Of a stretch of DNA of 40,814 nt, positions 7,403-15,789 are shown one piece after another; the first letter of the stretch is position 1; each line of letters opens with the position of its first letter. Location of the stretch: the NCBI GenBank assembly GCA_045578305.1, contig JAZNKA010000027.1:1-40814 (forward strand), read 5' to 3'. The translations under genes were made by a program, and so were the position numbers. Origin of the DNA: SIG440 sp045578305. GTDB taxonomy: Bacteria; Bacillota; Clostridia; Monoglobales; Monoglobaceae. Below the pieces are notes generated by a model. That model saw only the letters and a list, made by a program, of their open reading frames with translations, did not search any database and was not told the origin of the DNA.

Positions 7403-8983
7403 TTATTTTGCATATTCAACTGTTCGCATTTCACGAATAACATTAACCTTAATCTGTCCGGGATATTCCATCGAACTTTCGATTTTCTTAACAATATCCT
7501 TTGCCAAAAGAATGGTTTCATCATCGTTAACCTTTTCGGGTTTAACCATAATTCTGACTTCACGACCTGCCTGAATAGCAAATGACTTATCAACGCCCGC
7601 AAACGAATTTGCAATTTCTTCAAGCGCTTCAAGTCTCTTGATATAAGATTCGATATTTTCGCGTCTTGCACCGGTACGAGCAGCCGAAATAGTATCTGCA
7701 GCCTGAACGAGGCACGCAGCGCACGAGTTCGGCTCAACATCGCCATGATGTGCCATGATTGCATGAATAACTTTGTCATTCTCTTTATACTTTTTGGCAA
7801 CATCTGCACCTATTGTAACGTGCGAACCCTCAACCTCGTGGTCAATAGCCTTACCGATATCGTGAAGCAATCCTGCACGCTTTGCAAGAGCAACATCAAC
7901 ACCAAGTTCTGCAGCCATAAGTCCCGCAAGATGCGAAACTTCAATAGAATGTTTGAGAACATTCTGTCCATAGCTTGTACGATATTTAAGTCTTCCAAGA
8001 AGTTTGATTATCTCAGGATGAAGTCCGTGAACACCAGTATCAAAAGTGGCTTGCTCGCCTTCTTTTTTGATTATAGCTTCAACTTCTTTTCTCGACTTTT
8101 CAACTGTCTCTTCAATGCGGCCCGGATGAATTCTGCCGTCAACAATCAATTTTTCAAGCGAAAGTCTTGCGATTTCGCGTCTTACCGGATCAAATCCCGA
8201 AAGGATAACCGCCTCAGGAGTATCATCAATGATCAAATCAACACCTGTAAGTGTTTCGATTGAACGAATGTTTCTTCCCTCACGGCCTATGATTCTTCCC
8301 TTCATTTCATCATTGGGAAGCTGCACAACCGATACGGTAGTTTCGGCAACATGGTCAGCAGCACAACGCTGAATTGCACCTGTGATGATGTTGCGAGCCT
8401 TTGCATCAGCCTCTTCTTTTGCCTGGTCCTCAATACTTTTTACCAAAACAGCAGCATCATGACGCGCATCAATCTCAACCTGTTTTAAGATGAGGTCTTT
8501 TGCCTCTTCGGCTGTAAGTTCCGCCACTTTTTCAAGTTGTGACATCTGAAGTTTTTTAACTCTTTCAACTTCTTCCTTAAGCTCATCTACTTCAGCTATT
8601 TTATTTTGAACCTGTTCTTCCTTTTTTTCAAGAAGCTGAATTTTTTTATCAATCGCATCTTCTTTTTGCTGAACTCGGCGTTCCTGACGCTGGAGCTCAT
8701 TTCTTCTTTCTTTTATCTCTTTATCAAGTTCGTTTCGTTCTTTATGTATTTCTTCTTTTGCTTCTAAAAGTTTTTCTTTTTTTGTATTTTCTGCATCTTT
8801 TACTGCTTTAGATTTTGCACCTTCAATAATTCTGTTTGCTTCTTCTTCGGCACTGCTTATTTTTATTTCTGCAACCTTACGACGATATGAATATCCGTAT
8901 CTGAACGCAGCAAATACTGCCACGATTGCTACAATAATAACACCTGCGAATACTGCAATTTGTAATCCGTCTATAATTAACAC
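7403..8983 (-). CDS. rny: Ribonuclease Y
   Basis: Up to 526 residues: an N-terminal membrane helix (about 8-28), a long charged coiled coil (about 35-190), a KH domain (GRIIGREGRNIRSIE, near 232-246) and a C-terminal HD domain (LLHDIGKAIDHEVEGSH). It is the membrane-anchored endonuclease that starts mRNA turnover in Firmicutes. The start is odd. The only standard codon is GTG at 8983, whose first G is the last base of the GGGAGG ribosome site, leaving no spacing. ATT at 8977 and ATA at 8974 follow that site by 5 and 8 bases and are better placed, so initiation at a non-standard codon is likely. The gene is monocistronic or weakly linked to the HAD gene by read-through of the terminator. Confidence 0.96.
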   Translation of the reverse strand: MLIIDGLQIAVFAGVIIVAIVAVFAAFRYGYSYRRKVAEIKISSAEEEANRIIEGAKSKAVKDAENTKKEKLLEAKEEIHKERNELDKEIKERRNELQRQERRVQQKEDAIDKKIQLLEKKEEQVQNKIAEVDELKEEVERVKKLQMSQLEKVAELTAEEAKDLILKQVEIDARHDAAVLVKSIEDQAKEEADAKARNIITGAIQRCAADHVAETTVSVVQLPNDEMKGRIIGREGRNIRSIETLTGVDLIIDDTPEAVILSGFDPVRREIARLSLEKLIVDGRIHPGRIEETVEKSRKEVEAIIKKEGEQATFDTGVHGLHPEIIKLLGRLKYRTSYGQNVLKHSIEVSHLAGLMAAELGVDVALAKRAGLLHDIGKAIDHEVEGSHVTIGADVAKKYKENDKVIHAIMAHHGDVEPNSCAACLVQAADTISAARTGARRENIESYIKRLEALEEIANSFAGVDKSFAIQAGREVRIMVKPEKVNDDETILLAKDIVKKIESSMEYPGQIKVNVIREMRTVEYAK

Positions 8984-9147
8984 CTCCCAATAAAAAATTT
9001 GACGATTAAATCATAGAATTATACCGGAAAACCCGGTCTTTAACACTCAAAACAAGTGTAAATTTATTGCAAAGAAATACATTTTTATAAAGAACTATTT
9101 TGTAAACACGGCGCAAAACCAAAGGGTTTCAAGTGCCATCTGCATAC

Positions 9148-9174
9148 ATTATAATTCTAAACAATTTATGTCAA
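9148..9174 (-). promoter_or_regulatory. Candidate rny promoter
   Basis: TTGACA (9169-9174) and TATAAT (9148-9153) are separated by only 15 bases. TAATGT two bases downstream would give a 17-base spacer. A second TTGACA overlaps just upstream. The motif is strong but the exact pairing is unsure. Confidence 0.5.
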
Positions 9175-9267
9175 ATTGTCAAGAGCTTTTTGAATTTTTT
9201 TGTGCAGTTTGCTCCATTTTTTTGATGATTTTGACGACCTCTTGTTCGCATAAATCGACAAAAAATA

Positions 9268-9296
9268 TTGCTTTTTTATCCATTTTGTCTTATAAT
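9268..9296 (+). promoter_or_regulatory. SigA promoter of the small Cys-rich gene
   Basis: TTGCTT (9268-9273), 17 bases, then TATAAT (9291-9296). The start codon of the small gene is 35 bases downstream. Confidence 0.65.
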
Positions 9297-9330
9297 AATT
9301 TAGAAGAGATAAAAAGGGGTATTGTGAAAA

Positions 9331-9573
9331 ATGTTATTTAAAAAAAAGAGAAAAGTTTTATCAGATAAAATCGAAACAGTATCAAACATTTGTGCAACTT
9401 GCAAATTTGCAACAAAACTTCACGCGTCAGAGGATTTTATGTGCAGCAAAAAAGGCATGGTATCTCCTGATTTTACCTGCCGACGCTATGCTTTTAACCA
9501 CTTAATAAACCGTCCACCCAAAAAACACAAATTAAATACAAACAATTTGTCTGCAAAGGATTTTGAAATTTAA
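9331..9573 (+). CDS. Small basic Cys-rich protein, possible zinc ribbon
   Basis: The 80-residue protein has an AAAAGGGG ribosome site and its own promoter. It contains CATCKFA, then FMCSKKGMVSPDFTCRRY, giving a Cys-X2-Cys ... Cys ... Cys arrangement that could bind one zinc or other metal. Both ends are Lys/Arg rich, with no signal peptide or membrane helix. I do not recognise a named family. The spacing of cysteines and the basic tails suggest a nucleic-acid or ribosome-associated zinc protein, but that is inference only. It converges on spoIIID with a shared terminator. Confidence 0.75.
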   Translation: MLFKKKRKVLSDKIETVSNICATCKFATKLHASEDFMCSKKGMVSPDFTCRRYAFNHLINRPPKKHKLNTNNLSAKDFEI

Positions 9574-9605
9574 AAAATAAGCTGTGATATCACAGCTTAT
9601 TTTTT
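9574..9605. terminator. Bidirectional terminator between the small Cys-rich gene and spoIIID
   Basis: A perfect palindrome (AATAAGCTGTGA/TCACAGCTTATT) flanked by A and T runs overlaps the last codon region of spoIIID and follows the plus-strand stop codon. It serves both convergent genes. Confidence 0.85.
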
Positions 9606-9864
9606 ATTTGCTATTTTTAGTTTTATACTTTTCACGCGTTGCAATCCCGCCCCGTATGTGTCTTTCGCTTTTGTTTTCCTGAAGAACTTCCTCCACATCT
9701 TTAGCAAGCCCTAAGTTTATCTTTCTAAGCCTTTCGGTGATATCTTTATGTACGGTCGATTTAGATATTCCAAATTTTTTAGCCGCCTCTCTGACGGTGC
9801 TTTTTGTTTCGAGGATGTATTTTGCGATGTTTATCGTTCTCTCTTCTATGGTATCAGTGCTCAT
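9604..9864 (-). CDS. spoIIID: Sporulation transcriptional regulator SpoIIID
   Basis: The 86-residue protein matches SpoIIID along its length: ERTINIAKYILETKSTVREAA, then the helix-turn-helix FGISKSTVHKDITERL and the basic tail RHIRGGIATREKYK that contacts the minor groove. It is the mother-cell DNA-binding protein that acts with SigE and prepares SigK-stage expression. A GGGAG site lies 7 bases before ATG 9864. A loosely SigE-like sequence (GTAATAA ... CATATATT) occurs upstream on the minus strand but is weak. Its presence marks the organism as an endospore former or a recent descendant of one. Confidence 0.96.
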   Translation of the reverse strand: MSTDTIEERTINIAKYILETKSTVREAAKKFGISKSTVHKDITERLRKINLGLAKDVEEVLQENKSERHIRGGIATREKYKTKNSK

Positions 9865-9987
9865 TATATCACTCCCATATATCTTTTACTGTTTAAATAT
9901 ATGAAAGTCGTTGATATTTTATTACGAAGAAATTCAGACTAAACACCGCTTATCTAAACTAAAGCGATAGCAACTGAACTCAAAATT

Positions 9988-10965
9988 TTACCGTTCCTCG
10001 CGGAAATAAGCAAGTCCCAGTGATGCTGGTGGCTGGTTTTCTTTTTTATCACGGATACTTGTTATTACCAGAACAAGTATTGTCACAACATACGGCAGCA
10101 TCTCAAAAAGTATTTTTGTGCTTACGGTGATGTTTGGTATATATGTGGGAATAACATACAAGAATCCGAACAGTATTGACCCCAGAATACTAAGACTCGG
10201 GCGCCATACTGAGAAAATAACCAATGCAATTGAAAGCCAACCGCGGTCACCAAAACCATTGTTTGACCAAACACCATTGGCATAATCCATTACATAGTAA
10301 AGGCCGCCAAGTCCTGCTATTGCACTTCCAATACATGTCGAAAGATATTTGTATTTTGTAACATTTATACCTGCCGCATCTGCAGTTTCGGGACTTTCGC
10401 CAACCGAACGCAAATGCAATCCCACTCGTGTTTTGTTGAGAACATATGAGGAAATAAGAGCAACTATTATTGCAACATATACCAAAAAACCATAAGAGAA
10501 AAATACATCTCCAAACCATCCCATTTTGTCTACAAAAGGAAGCTGTGTCTTAAAGATAACGCTTGTCGCCGAAAGTGAAATGGATGGTACATCTGTATCC
10601 ACAAGTTTTATCAATGACCCGCCAAAGAAGTTGCCGATTCCTATACCAAAAGTAGTAAGGGCAAGTCCCGTAACATTTTGATTTGCTCGCAATGTAACTG
10701 TCAAAAAACAATAGATAAGTCCCATAAACATCGAACCTATAAGACAGCAAATAAGCGGAATAAAAACTGCAAGAAACGGATTGAGCACAGCAGCGCTTTG
10801 TTCATACAAAAATGCACCTGCAACACCACTTATTGCACCAACGTACATAATTCCCGGGATTCCAAGATTAAGGTGTCCGGATTTTTCGGTCAGAATTTCG
10901 CCCGTCGAGCCAAACAAAAGTGGAGTTCCCTGCATAACTGCTCGCTGAATAATCGTAGCTAACAT
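9988..10965 (-). CDS. nupQ: Nucleoside ABC transporter permease (NupQ/YufQ type)
   Basis: The 325-residue integral membrane protein belongs to the branched-chain/ribose permease superfamily (BPD_transp_2) and has about eight to ten hydrophobic helices. The N-terminal GEILTEKSGHLNLGIPGIM and the cytoplasmic-loop GESPETADAAGINV (EAA-like) motifs are those of the YufQ/NupQ permeases that pair with BMP-family nucleoside receptors. Its ATG shares a base with the stop of the preceding permease (TAATG), so the two subunits are translationally coupled. It is the last gene of the xpt operon; no strong terminator is seen after it. Confidence 0.92.
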   Translation of the reverse strand: MLATIIQRAVMQGTPLLFGSTGEILTEKSGHLNLGIPGIMYVGAISGVAGAFLYEQSAAVLNPFLAVFIPLICCLIGSMFMGLIYCFLTVTLRANQNVTGLALTTFGIGIGNFFGGSLIKLVDTDVPSISLSATSVIFKTQLPFVDKMGWFGDVFFSYGFLVYVAIIVALISSYVLNKTRVGLHLRSVGESPETADAAGINVTKYKYLSTCIGSAIAGLGGLYYVMDYANGVWSNNGFGDRGWLSIALVIFSVWRPSLSILGSILFGFLYVIPTYIPNITVSTKILFEMLPYVVTILVLVITSIRDKKENQPPASLGLAYFREER

Positions 10966-12080
10966 TAGTTTTCCTCCTTGCTTTTTCTGTTTGATTTGAT
11001 TTTATAGTTTATAAAAAATTCCGAACCGATTATAAAGAAAATGATAATGCCGGTGATGATATCCGAAAACGATGAATTAAGACGATAAACCTCCGAAATC
11101 TTTGAAGCACCTTTTTCAAGAAACACTATCAAAAGAGAGGTCAGCACCATAAATCCCGGATGGAATTTTGCAAGCCACGACACCATAATTGCAGTAAATC
11201 CTCTACCTCCTGCAGTATCACTCTTAAGGGAATGGTCTGTTCCCGCTACAAGCAAAAATCCCGCTATGCCGCACACAGCACCCGAAATTGCCATTGTTCT
11301 GAGGATTACCTTTTTTACATTTATCCCGATATATCTTGCAGTCTTTTCGCTTTCGCCTACAACAGAAAGCTCATATCCCTGCTTTGTATACTTGAGATAA
11401 ATATACATAAGAATTGTAATCAGAATTACAACTATAATGTTTATAAGATACTTCTGTCCAAAAAGCATTGGAAGCTGTCCAAAATCCAAAGTTCTGGGTG
11501 TTCCCGAGCCTTTTGGCACCGACCATTCAAGTGTAAAATATGCAACAATCTGTATTGCAATATAGTTCATCATAAGAGTAAACAAAGTCTCATTTGAGTT
11601 AAATCTTGCCTTAAAAAACGCCGGAACAAACGCCCAAAAAGCACCTGCAACAATACTTATCACAAACATTATGGGAATAAGCACCGGTCTTGGAACGATT
11701 TCGCCCAGAAATATCATACAAGTTGCAGTTGCAAGTCCGCCGATAAGCACCTGACCTTCTGCACCTATGTTCCAAAAGCGCATTTTAAATGCCGGTGTCA
11801 CCGCAAGAGACACGCAAAGCAAAATTGCAGTGTTTTGCAACAAATTCCAGACAAGTCTTGGTGTGCCGACAGCACCTTTTATCATTGTAATATATACATC
11901 AATTGGATTAAGGTCTGTAAGAGCCACAGTCAAAACACCGCACACTATCAACGCGATAATTACAGCAACAACGCGAATTATCCACGATTTCCACCAAGCA
12001 ATATCATCGCGCTTTGCAATGTGAATTGATGCTTTTCCAAAACAGCTCCAAACTGCATTTGTAAGCTTATTCATTTTCAT
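10965..12080 (-). CDS. nupP: Nucleoside ABC transporter permease (NupP/YufP type)
   Basis: The 371-residue membrane permease is the partner of the following NupQ-like subunit. It contains FWNIGAEGQVLIGG and the coupling-loop motif GESEKTARYIGINVKK. ATG 12080 is preferred over an upstream ATG at 12110, because GGGAGG lies 5 bases before it and the longer form would start with an unsupported Arg-rich extension. The start overlaps the end of the ATPase gene by 14 bases, which fits coupled translation of an importer complex. Confidence 0.92.
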   Translation of the reverse strand: MKMNKLTNAVWSCFGKASIHIAKRDDIAWWKSWIIRVVAVIIALIVCGVLTVALTDLNPIDVYITMIKGAVGTPRLVWNLLQNTAILLCVSLAVTPAFKMRFWNIGAEGQVLIGGLATATCMIFLGEIVPRPVLIPIMFVISIVAGAFWAFVPAFFKARFNSNETLFTLMMNYIAIQIVAYFTLEWSVPKGSGTPRTLDFGQLPMLFGQKYLINIIVVILITILMYIYLKYTKQGYELSVVGESEKTARYIGINVKKVILRTMAISGAVCGIAGFLLVAGTDHSLKSDTAGGRGFTAIMVSWLAKFHPGFMVLTSLLIVFLEKGASKISEVYRLNSSFSDIITGIIIFFIIGSEFFINYKIKSNRKSKEEN

Positions 12081-13629
12081 CCGTGCCTCCCTTCTCCTGT
12101 TTTTGTTCATCGGTTGTCTTTGTCATCAAAAGACCTATTTCTTCTTTCGAAGCAGTTCTTCCATCAACAATTCCGGTGACTCTTCCGCCACCAATAACCA
12201 TTATTCTGTCACAGAGTTCAAGCAAAACATCAAGGTCCTCACCAACAAAAATAACAGCAACGCCTTTTTGCTTTTGTTCGTTCAAAAGATTGTATATCGT
12301 ATACGAAGAATTGATATCAAGCCCTCTGACAGGATAAGCTGCCATAAGCACCGTCGGTGAAGAAGCGATTTCTCGACCTACAAGAATTTTTTGAACATTT
12401 CCGCCCGAAAGTCTTCGTACCGGTGTGCTGGTCGATGGTGTAACAACCTCAAGTCTGTCTATTATTTCTTCTGCCAAAGATTTTGGAGATTTTCGTTGCA
12501 GAAAAGCAGACTTTCCTTTTTTATAGCTTCTTAGCATCATGTTGTCAACAATATCCATATTTCCCACAAGTCCCATGCCAAGTCGGTCTTCGGGAACAAA
12601 CGCAAGGCGTACACCCAATTGGCGTATCTGGATTGGGGTCTTGTCCCTTAAGTTTTCGGTTGTTTTGGTCTTGGGATTGTTATAAAGCACTTCACCGTCA
12701 TTAAGGTGCTGAAGTCCTGCAATTGCTTCCAAAAGTTCTCTTTGTCCACTTCCGGCAATTCCTGCTATACCCAGGATTTCGCCCGAACGCGCTGTGAATG
12801 ATACATCATCCAGGACCTTTACTCCCTCGCGGTTGATGCAATTTATTTTGTTTACAACCAATCTGTCTTCGGGATTTTGAGGCTCGCTTCGTTCGATATT
12901 AAGGGAAATCTTTTTCCCCACCATCATTTCAGTAAGCTGCGCCTCATTTGTTTCGGCAGTTTTGACTGTTCCTATATATTCACCCTTGCGAAGAACTGCT
13001 ACACTGTCCGAAAGCGAAAGCACTTCATGAAGTTTGTGTGTGATTATAATAATAGCCTTTCCGCTTTCGCGCATCTTTCTCAGCACCGCAAAAAGCTTTA
13101 CTGTCTCTTGTGGGGTAAGCACCGCTGTCGGTTCGTCAAGGATAAGAATATCTGCTCCCCTGAAAAGCACTTTTATAATTTCGACCGTCTGTTTTTCGGA
13201 CACCGACATTTCATATATCTTTTTGTATGGGTCAAGTTCAAAGCCGTAAAGTTCGGTTATCTCGTTGATTTTTTTAATATATTCTGTCATATTAAAACTG
13301 CTTTTGTCTTCAAGTCCCAAAATGATATTTTCTGCAGCCGAAAAAACATCAACAAGCTTGAAGTGCTGGTGTATCATCCCTATTTTGTAATTGAAGGCAT
13401 CCTTGGGCGATGCAATGGTTACAGGCTCTCCGTCTATAAACATTTCTCCGCTGTCGGGATAATAAATACCCGAAACCATATTCATAAGAGTGGTTTTTCC
13501 ACTTCCGTTTTCGCCTAAGATAGAAAGGATTTCGCCTTTCTTCACCTGAATAGACACATTTTTGTTGGCAACAACGCTGCCAAATGTTTTGGTGATATTT
13601 TTTAATTCAAGAGCTACATTTGATTTCAT
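12067..13629 (-). CDS. nupO: Nucleoside ABC transporter ATP-binding protein, two NBDs (NupO/YufO type)
   Basis: The 520-residue protein contains two fused nucleotide-binding domains. The first has Walker A GENGSGKTTL (about 39-48), signature VSEKQTVEI and Walker B ILILDEPTAVLTPQE. The second has a degenerate Walker A GIAGSGQREL without the Lys, signature LSGGNVQK, and a Walker B changed to TVLMAAYPVRGLD, lacking the catalytic Glu. This asymmetry is usual in the ribose/nucleoside subfamily, where only one site hydrolyses ATP. It energises uptake through the two downstream permeases. Confidence 0.93.
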   Translation of the reverse strand: MKSNVALELKNITKTFGSVVANKNVSIQVKKGEILSILGENGSGKTTLMNMVSGIYYPDSGEMFIDGEPVTIASPKDAFNYKIGMIHQHFKLVDVFSAAENIILGLEDKSSFNMTEYIKKINEITELYGFELDPYKKIYEMSVSEKQTVEIIKVLFRGADILILDEPTAVLTPQETVKLFAVLRKMRESGKAIIIITHKLHEVLSLSDSVAVLRKGEYIGTVKTAETNEAQLTEMMVGKKISLNIERSEPQNPEDRLVVNKINCINREGVKVLDDVSFTARSGEILGIAGIAGSGQRELLEAIAGLQHLNDGEVLYNNPKTKTTENLRDKTPIQIRQLGVRLAFVPEDRLGMGLVGNMDIVDNMMLRSYKKGKSAFLQRKSPKSLAEEIIDRLEVVTPSTSTPVRRLSGGNVQKILVGREIASSPTVLMAAYPVRGLDINSSYTIYNLLNEQKQKGVAVIFVGEDLDVLLELCDRIMVIGGGRVTGIVDGRTASKEEIGLLMTKTTDEQKQEKGGTDENE

Positions 13630-13716
13630 AAAAAATCTCCATTTTGCTTAAGATATTTTTGTGTTTTAGTAAATTCATAACATCGTATACCGTTACTGAA
13701 ACACAAAACAAAATTT

Positions 13717-13750
13717 AAATATAGGGCGGAGTTTTCCCCGCCCTATATTC
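13717..13750 (-). terminator. Intergenic hairpin between BMP lipoprotein and ATPase genes
   Basis: TATAGGGCGG and CCGCCCTATA pair into a strong stem placed right after the receptor gene and before the ATPase. The T tract is poor. It probably acts as a partial terminator or mRNA 3' stabiliser, so that receptor outnumbers transporter. Confidence 0.7.
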
Positions 13751-13759
13751 AAAACAAAT

Positions 13760-14965
13760 TTAGAACATGCTGTTAAGCAATGTAATTCCATCAATCTGAA
13801 GATCAAAGTAAGGAGCACTGCGATATTCTGATTCGTGGAAGTAACCATCTTTGATTACCTCTGTATCCTTTTCATAATTTGCATCTGTGTCTACATCAGC
13901 AAGATATGATTCAAGCTTTTTGCCTTCAACTGTGAAGTTGTTTGTATCAAATACTTTGATTTCGCCTGCAATAAGCTTAGCTTTTGCATCTTCAATTGCA
14001 GCCTGTGTTCCTTCTGCAGCAGCCTGTTCGTTAACTTCAGTAAGAGCTACAGAACCAGCTTCAAATCCTTCGCACCAGTCATAAGCGATAGCTTCGCCCT
14101 TCTGTCTCTGGTTGATGATGTATTTGAAGTAAGGAGCCCAGTCGATTCTTGAAGAAACGATAAATGTATTGGGACAAGCATCTTTTGTGCTGCCGTTATA
14201 TGAAACATTGGGCACATTTGCGTTTTCACAAGCTGTGGGAGCACCCATCGAGTCAGCATGCTGGCTGATAAGTACACACTTGTTGCTGAGGAGCTTTGTT
14301 GCAGCTTCTTTTTCCAAAGCTTCGTCATACCAGCTTCCTGTAAACTGTACTTCCATTGTTACTGACGGGCAAACCGATTTTGCACCAAGATAGAATGAAG
14401 TATAACCCGAAATAACTTCTGCATAAGTAAATGCACCAACATAACCCATCTTAGCTTCTTCAGCAGTGATTTTGCCTTCGTCAATCATTTCGTTGAGTTT
14501 GAGACCTGCAGCGATACCTGCAAGATATCTTCCTTCATAGATTGAAGCAAATGCATTGTGGAAGTTTGCAACTTTCTCGGTATGAGCGGTTGTACCTGTA
14601 GCATGGCAGAATTCAACCTCGGGGAATTCTTTTGCAGCCTTAAGGATGTAGGGTTCGTGGCCAAAGCTGTTAGCAAACACGATATCACAACCCTGGTCAG
14701 CAAGGTCAGCAGCAGCTTCATAACATTCATTACCTTCAGGAATATTGGTCTTGAAGATAACCTGTTCTGCCGAAAGACCTAATTCTTCAGTTGCAGCTTT
14801 TGCAGCATCCAAGAAGTTCTTGTCGTAGGTTGAGTTTTCGTCATGCAAGAAGATGAAACCGATTTTGAAATCTTCGTTAGCAGTTTCACCGCCGCATCCT
14901 GCAAGCATAGCAACTGAAGTCACAAGCATTGCAGCAACGAGAAGTAGTGTAACAATTTTTTTCAT
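13760..14965 (-). CDS. BMP-family purine nucleoside-binding lipoprotein
   Basis: The 401-residue protein has a lipoprotein signal (Cys24 in MLAGCGG) followed by the BMP/PnrA fold: KIGFIFLHDENSTYDKNF, YVGAFTYAEVISGYTSFYLGA, LISQHADSMG and SRIDWAPYFKYIIN. It is the surface receptor that captures nucleosides for the downstream ATPase and permeases. It starts 61 bases after xpt, with a good GGAGG site and no promoter visible in that gap. A strong hairpin follows the stop. It resembles NupN of Bacillus by position and domain, but the ligand is inferred from xpt and the transporter type. Confidence 0.92.
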   Translation of the reverse strand: MKKIVTLLLVAAMLVTSVAMLAGCGGETANEDFKIGFIFLHDENSTYDKNFLDAAKAATEELGLSAEQVIFKTNIPEGNECYEAAADLADQGCDIVFANSFGHEPYILKAAKEFPEVEFCHATGTTAHTEKVANFHNAFASIYEGRYLAGIAAGLKLNEMIDEGKITAEEAKMGYVGAFTYAEVISGYTSFYLGAKSVCPSVTMEVQFTGSWYDEALEKEAATKLLSNKCVLISQHADSMGAPTACENANVPNVSYNGSTKDACPNTFIVSSRIDWAPYFKYIINQRQKGEAIAYDWCEGFEAGSVALTEVNEQAAAEGTQAAIEDAKAKLIAGEIKVFDTNNFTVEGKKLESYLADVDTDANYEKDTEVIKDGYFHESEYRSAPYFDLQIDGITLLNSMF

Positions 14966-15026
14966 TTTTGTACCCTCCTGCTTTTCAGCATTTTAAAATT
15001 TATGTAAATTTTATTTACATACAAAA

Positions 15027-15599
15027 TTATTTTCGGAAAGAAAGTGAATTTTCGGTCATATTTTCGATTATCGCCAAAGAATCCACGCGAATACCGCTTG
15101 TGCGAAGCTCGTCTCCTCCACCCTGAAAACCTTTTTCAATCGCAACAACACATCCGCAAAGTTTTGCACCTGCTTGTTTTATTATGTCCAAAAGACCATT
15201 CAAAGCATTGCCTTTTGCAAGAAAATCATCAATTACCAAAACATTGTCCTTATCATTTAAAAAATCCTTGCTTACAACCGCATCATACACATTTTTGCGG
15301 GTGAATGAGGTGACCTTTGAATGATAAAGGTTGTCTGAAATATTTTCAGATTTGTTCTTTTTCGCAAAAACAACCGGAACTTTCATAAACTGTGCCGTTG
15401 CAAAAGCAATCGGTATACCTGAAGTTTCGATTGTAAGAATTTTGTTTACAGGCTCATCCTTATAAAGCTCAGAAATTTCCTTGCCCATTTCCATAATGAA
15501 TTCAACATCAAGACAATGATTTAAAAAACAATCCACCTTGAGTATATTGCCTGGAAGAACCGTTCCCTCTTTTAAAATTTTGTCTTCTAAAGCTTTAAT
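15027..15599 (-). CDS. xpt: Xanthine phosphoribosyltransferase, apparent AUU start
   Basis: The protein converts xanthine and PRPP to XMP. It aligns with Bacillus Xpt from its first residue: EGTVLPGNILKVDCFLNH, then TIETSGIP, PVVFAKK, the PRPP loop VIDDFLAKGNA and VVAIEKGFQGG. No ATG, GTG or TTG exists at the homologous N-terminus. The codon aligned with Met1 of Bacillus Xpt is ATT (15597-15599), placed 9 bases after AGGGAG. The only standard in-frame codon upstream is a TTG (15695) that forms the -35 box of the promoter and cannot be in the mRNA. The product would be 190 residues against 194 in Bacillus. It heads the nucleoside-transporter operon. Confidence 0.9.
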   Translation of the reverse strand: MKALEDKILKEGTVLPGNILKVDCFLNHCLDVEFIMEMGKEISELYKDEPVNKILTIETSGIPIAFATAQFMKVPVVFAKKNKSENISDNLYHSKVTSFTRKNVYDAVVSKDFLNDKDNVLVIDDFLAKGNALNGLLDIIKQAGAKLCGCVVAIEKGFQGGGDELRTSGIRVDSLAIIENMTENSLSFRK

Positions 15600-15624
15600 G
15601 TCAAACCACTCCCTAAAACAAACC

Positions 15625-15642
15625 CAATGGTTTAACCCATTG
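15625..15642 (-). promoter_or_regulatory. Inverted repeat in xpt leader
   Basis: CAATGG and CCATTG flank a six-base loop, roughly 20 bases into the predicted xpt transcript and just before the ribosome site. It could be an operator or translation-control hairpin. It is too small for a purine riboswitch. Confidence 0.4.
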
Positions 15643-15666
15643 ACGAATACTGTTAATATTAAAAAC

Positions 15667-15695
15667 AGTATAGCATACCCAAGTGCAAAAGTCAA
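15667..15695 (-). promoter_or_regulatory. SigA promoter of xpt operon
   Basis: TTGACT (15690-15695), 17 bases, then TATACT (15667-15672). The expected start is near 15660, giving a leader of about 60 bases. Confidence 0.8.
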
Positions 15696-15746
15696 ACAAA
15701 ATTCTACCTTTTATACTATTTTTTGCACAATAAACATCAAAAAAAC

Positions 15747-15786
15747 AAAAAGCCTTTTGGGCGTTTTGACCCAAAAGGCTTTTTGT
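15747..15786. terminator. Terminator after the F420-ligase-like gene
   Basis: A long perfect stem (AAAAAGCCTTTTGGG/CCCAAAAGGCTTTTT) lies directly after the stop of the gene at 15790 and upstream of the xpt promoter. It separates the two minus-strand units. Confidence 0.85.
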
Positions 15787-15789
15787 TGA

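Larger units (their letters stand above)
8984..9330. other. Divergent intergenic region between rny and the Cys-rich small gene
   Basis: This 347-base gap holds two divergent promoters, annotated separately, and a leader of about 150 bases for rny. The leader includes a short ACCGG/CCGGT hairpin near 9027-9041. On the minus strand two overlapping TTGACA boxes lie about 9 bases apart. I see no further gene or known riboswitch here. Confidence 0.6.

Noticed and set aside
9574..9605. Operator palindrome near spoIIID
   Set aside because: The perfect repeat lies between two convergent stop codons with flanking T runs, so it is a shared terminator.
15600..15665. Purine riboswitch in the xpt leader
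   Set aside because: The leader is only about 60 bases long and lacks the conserved three-way junction sequences. Only a small inverted repeat is present.
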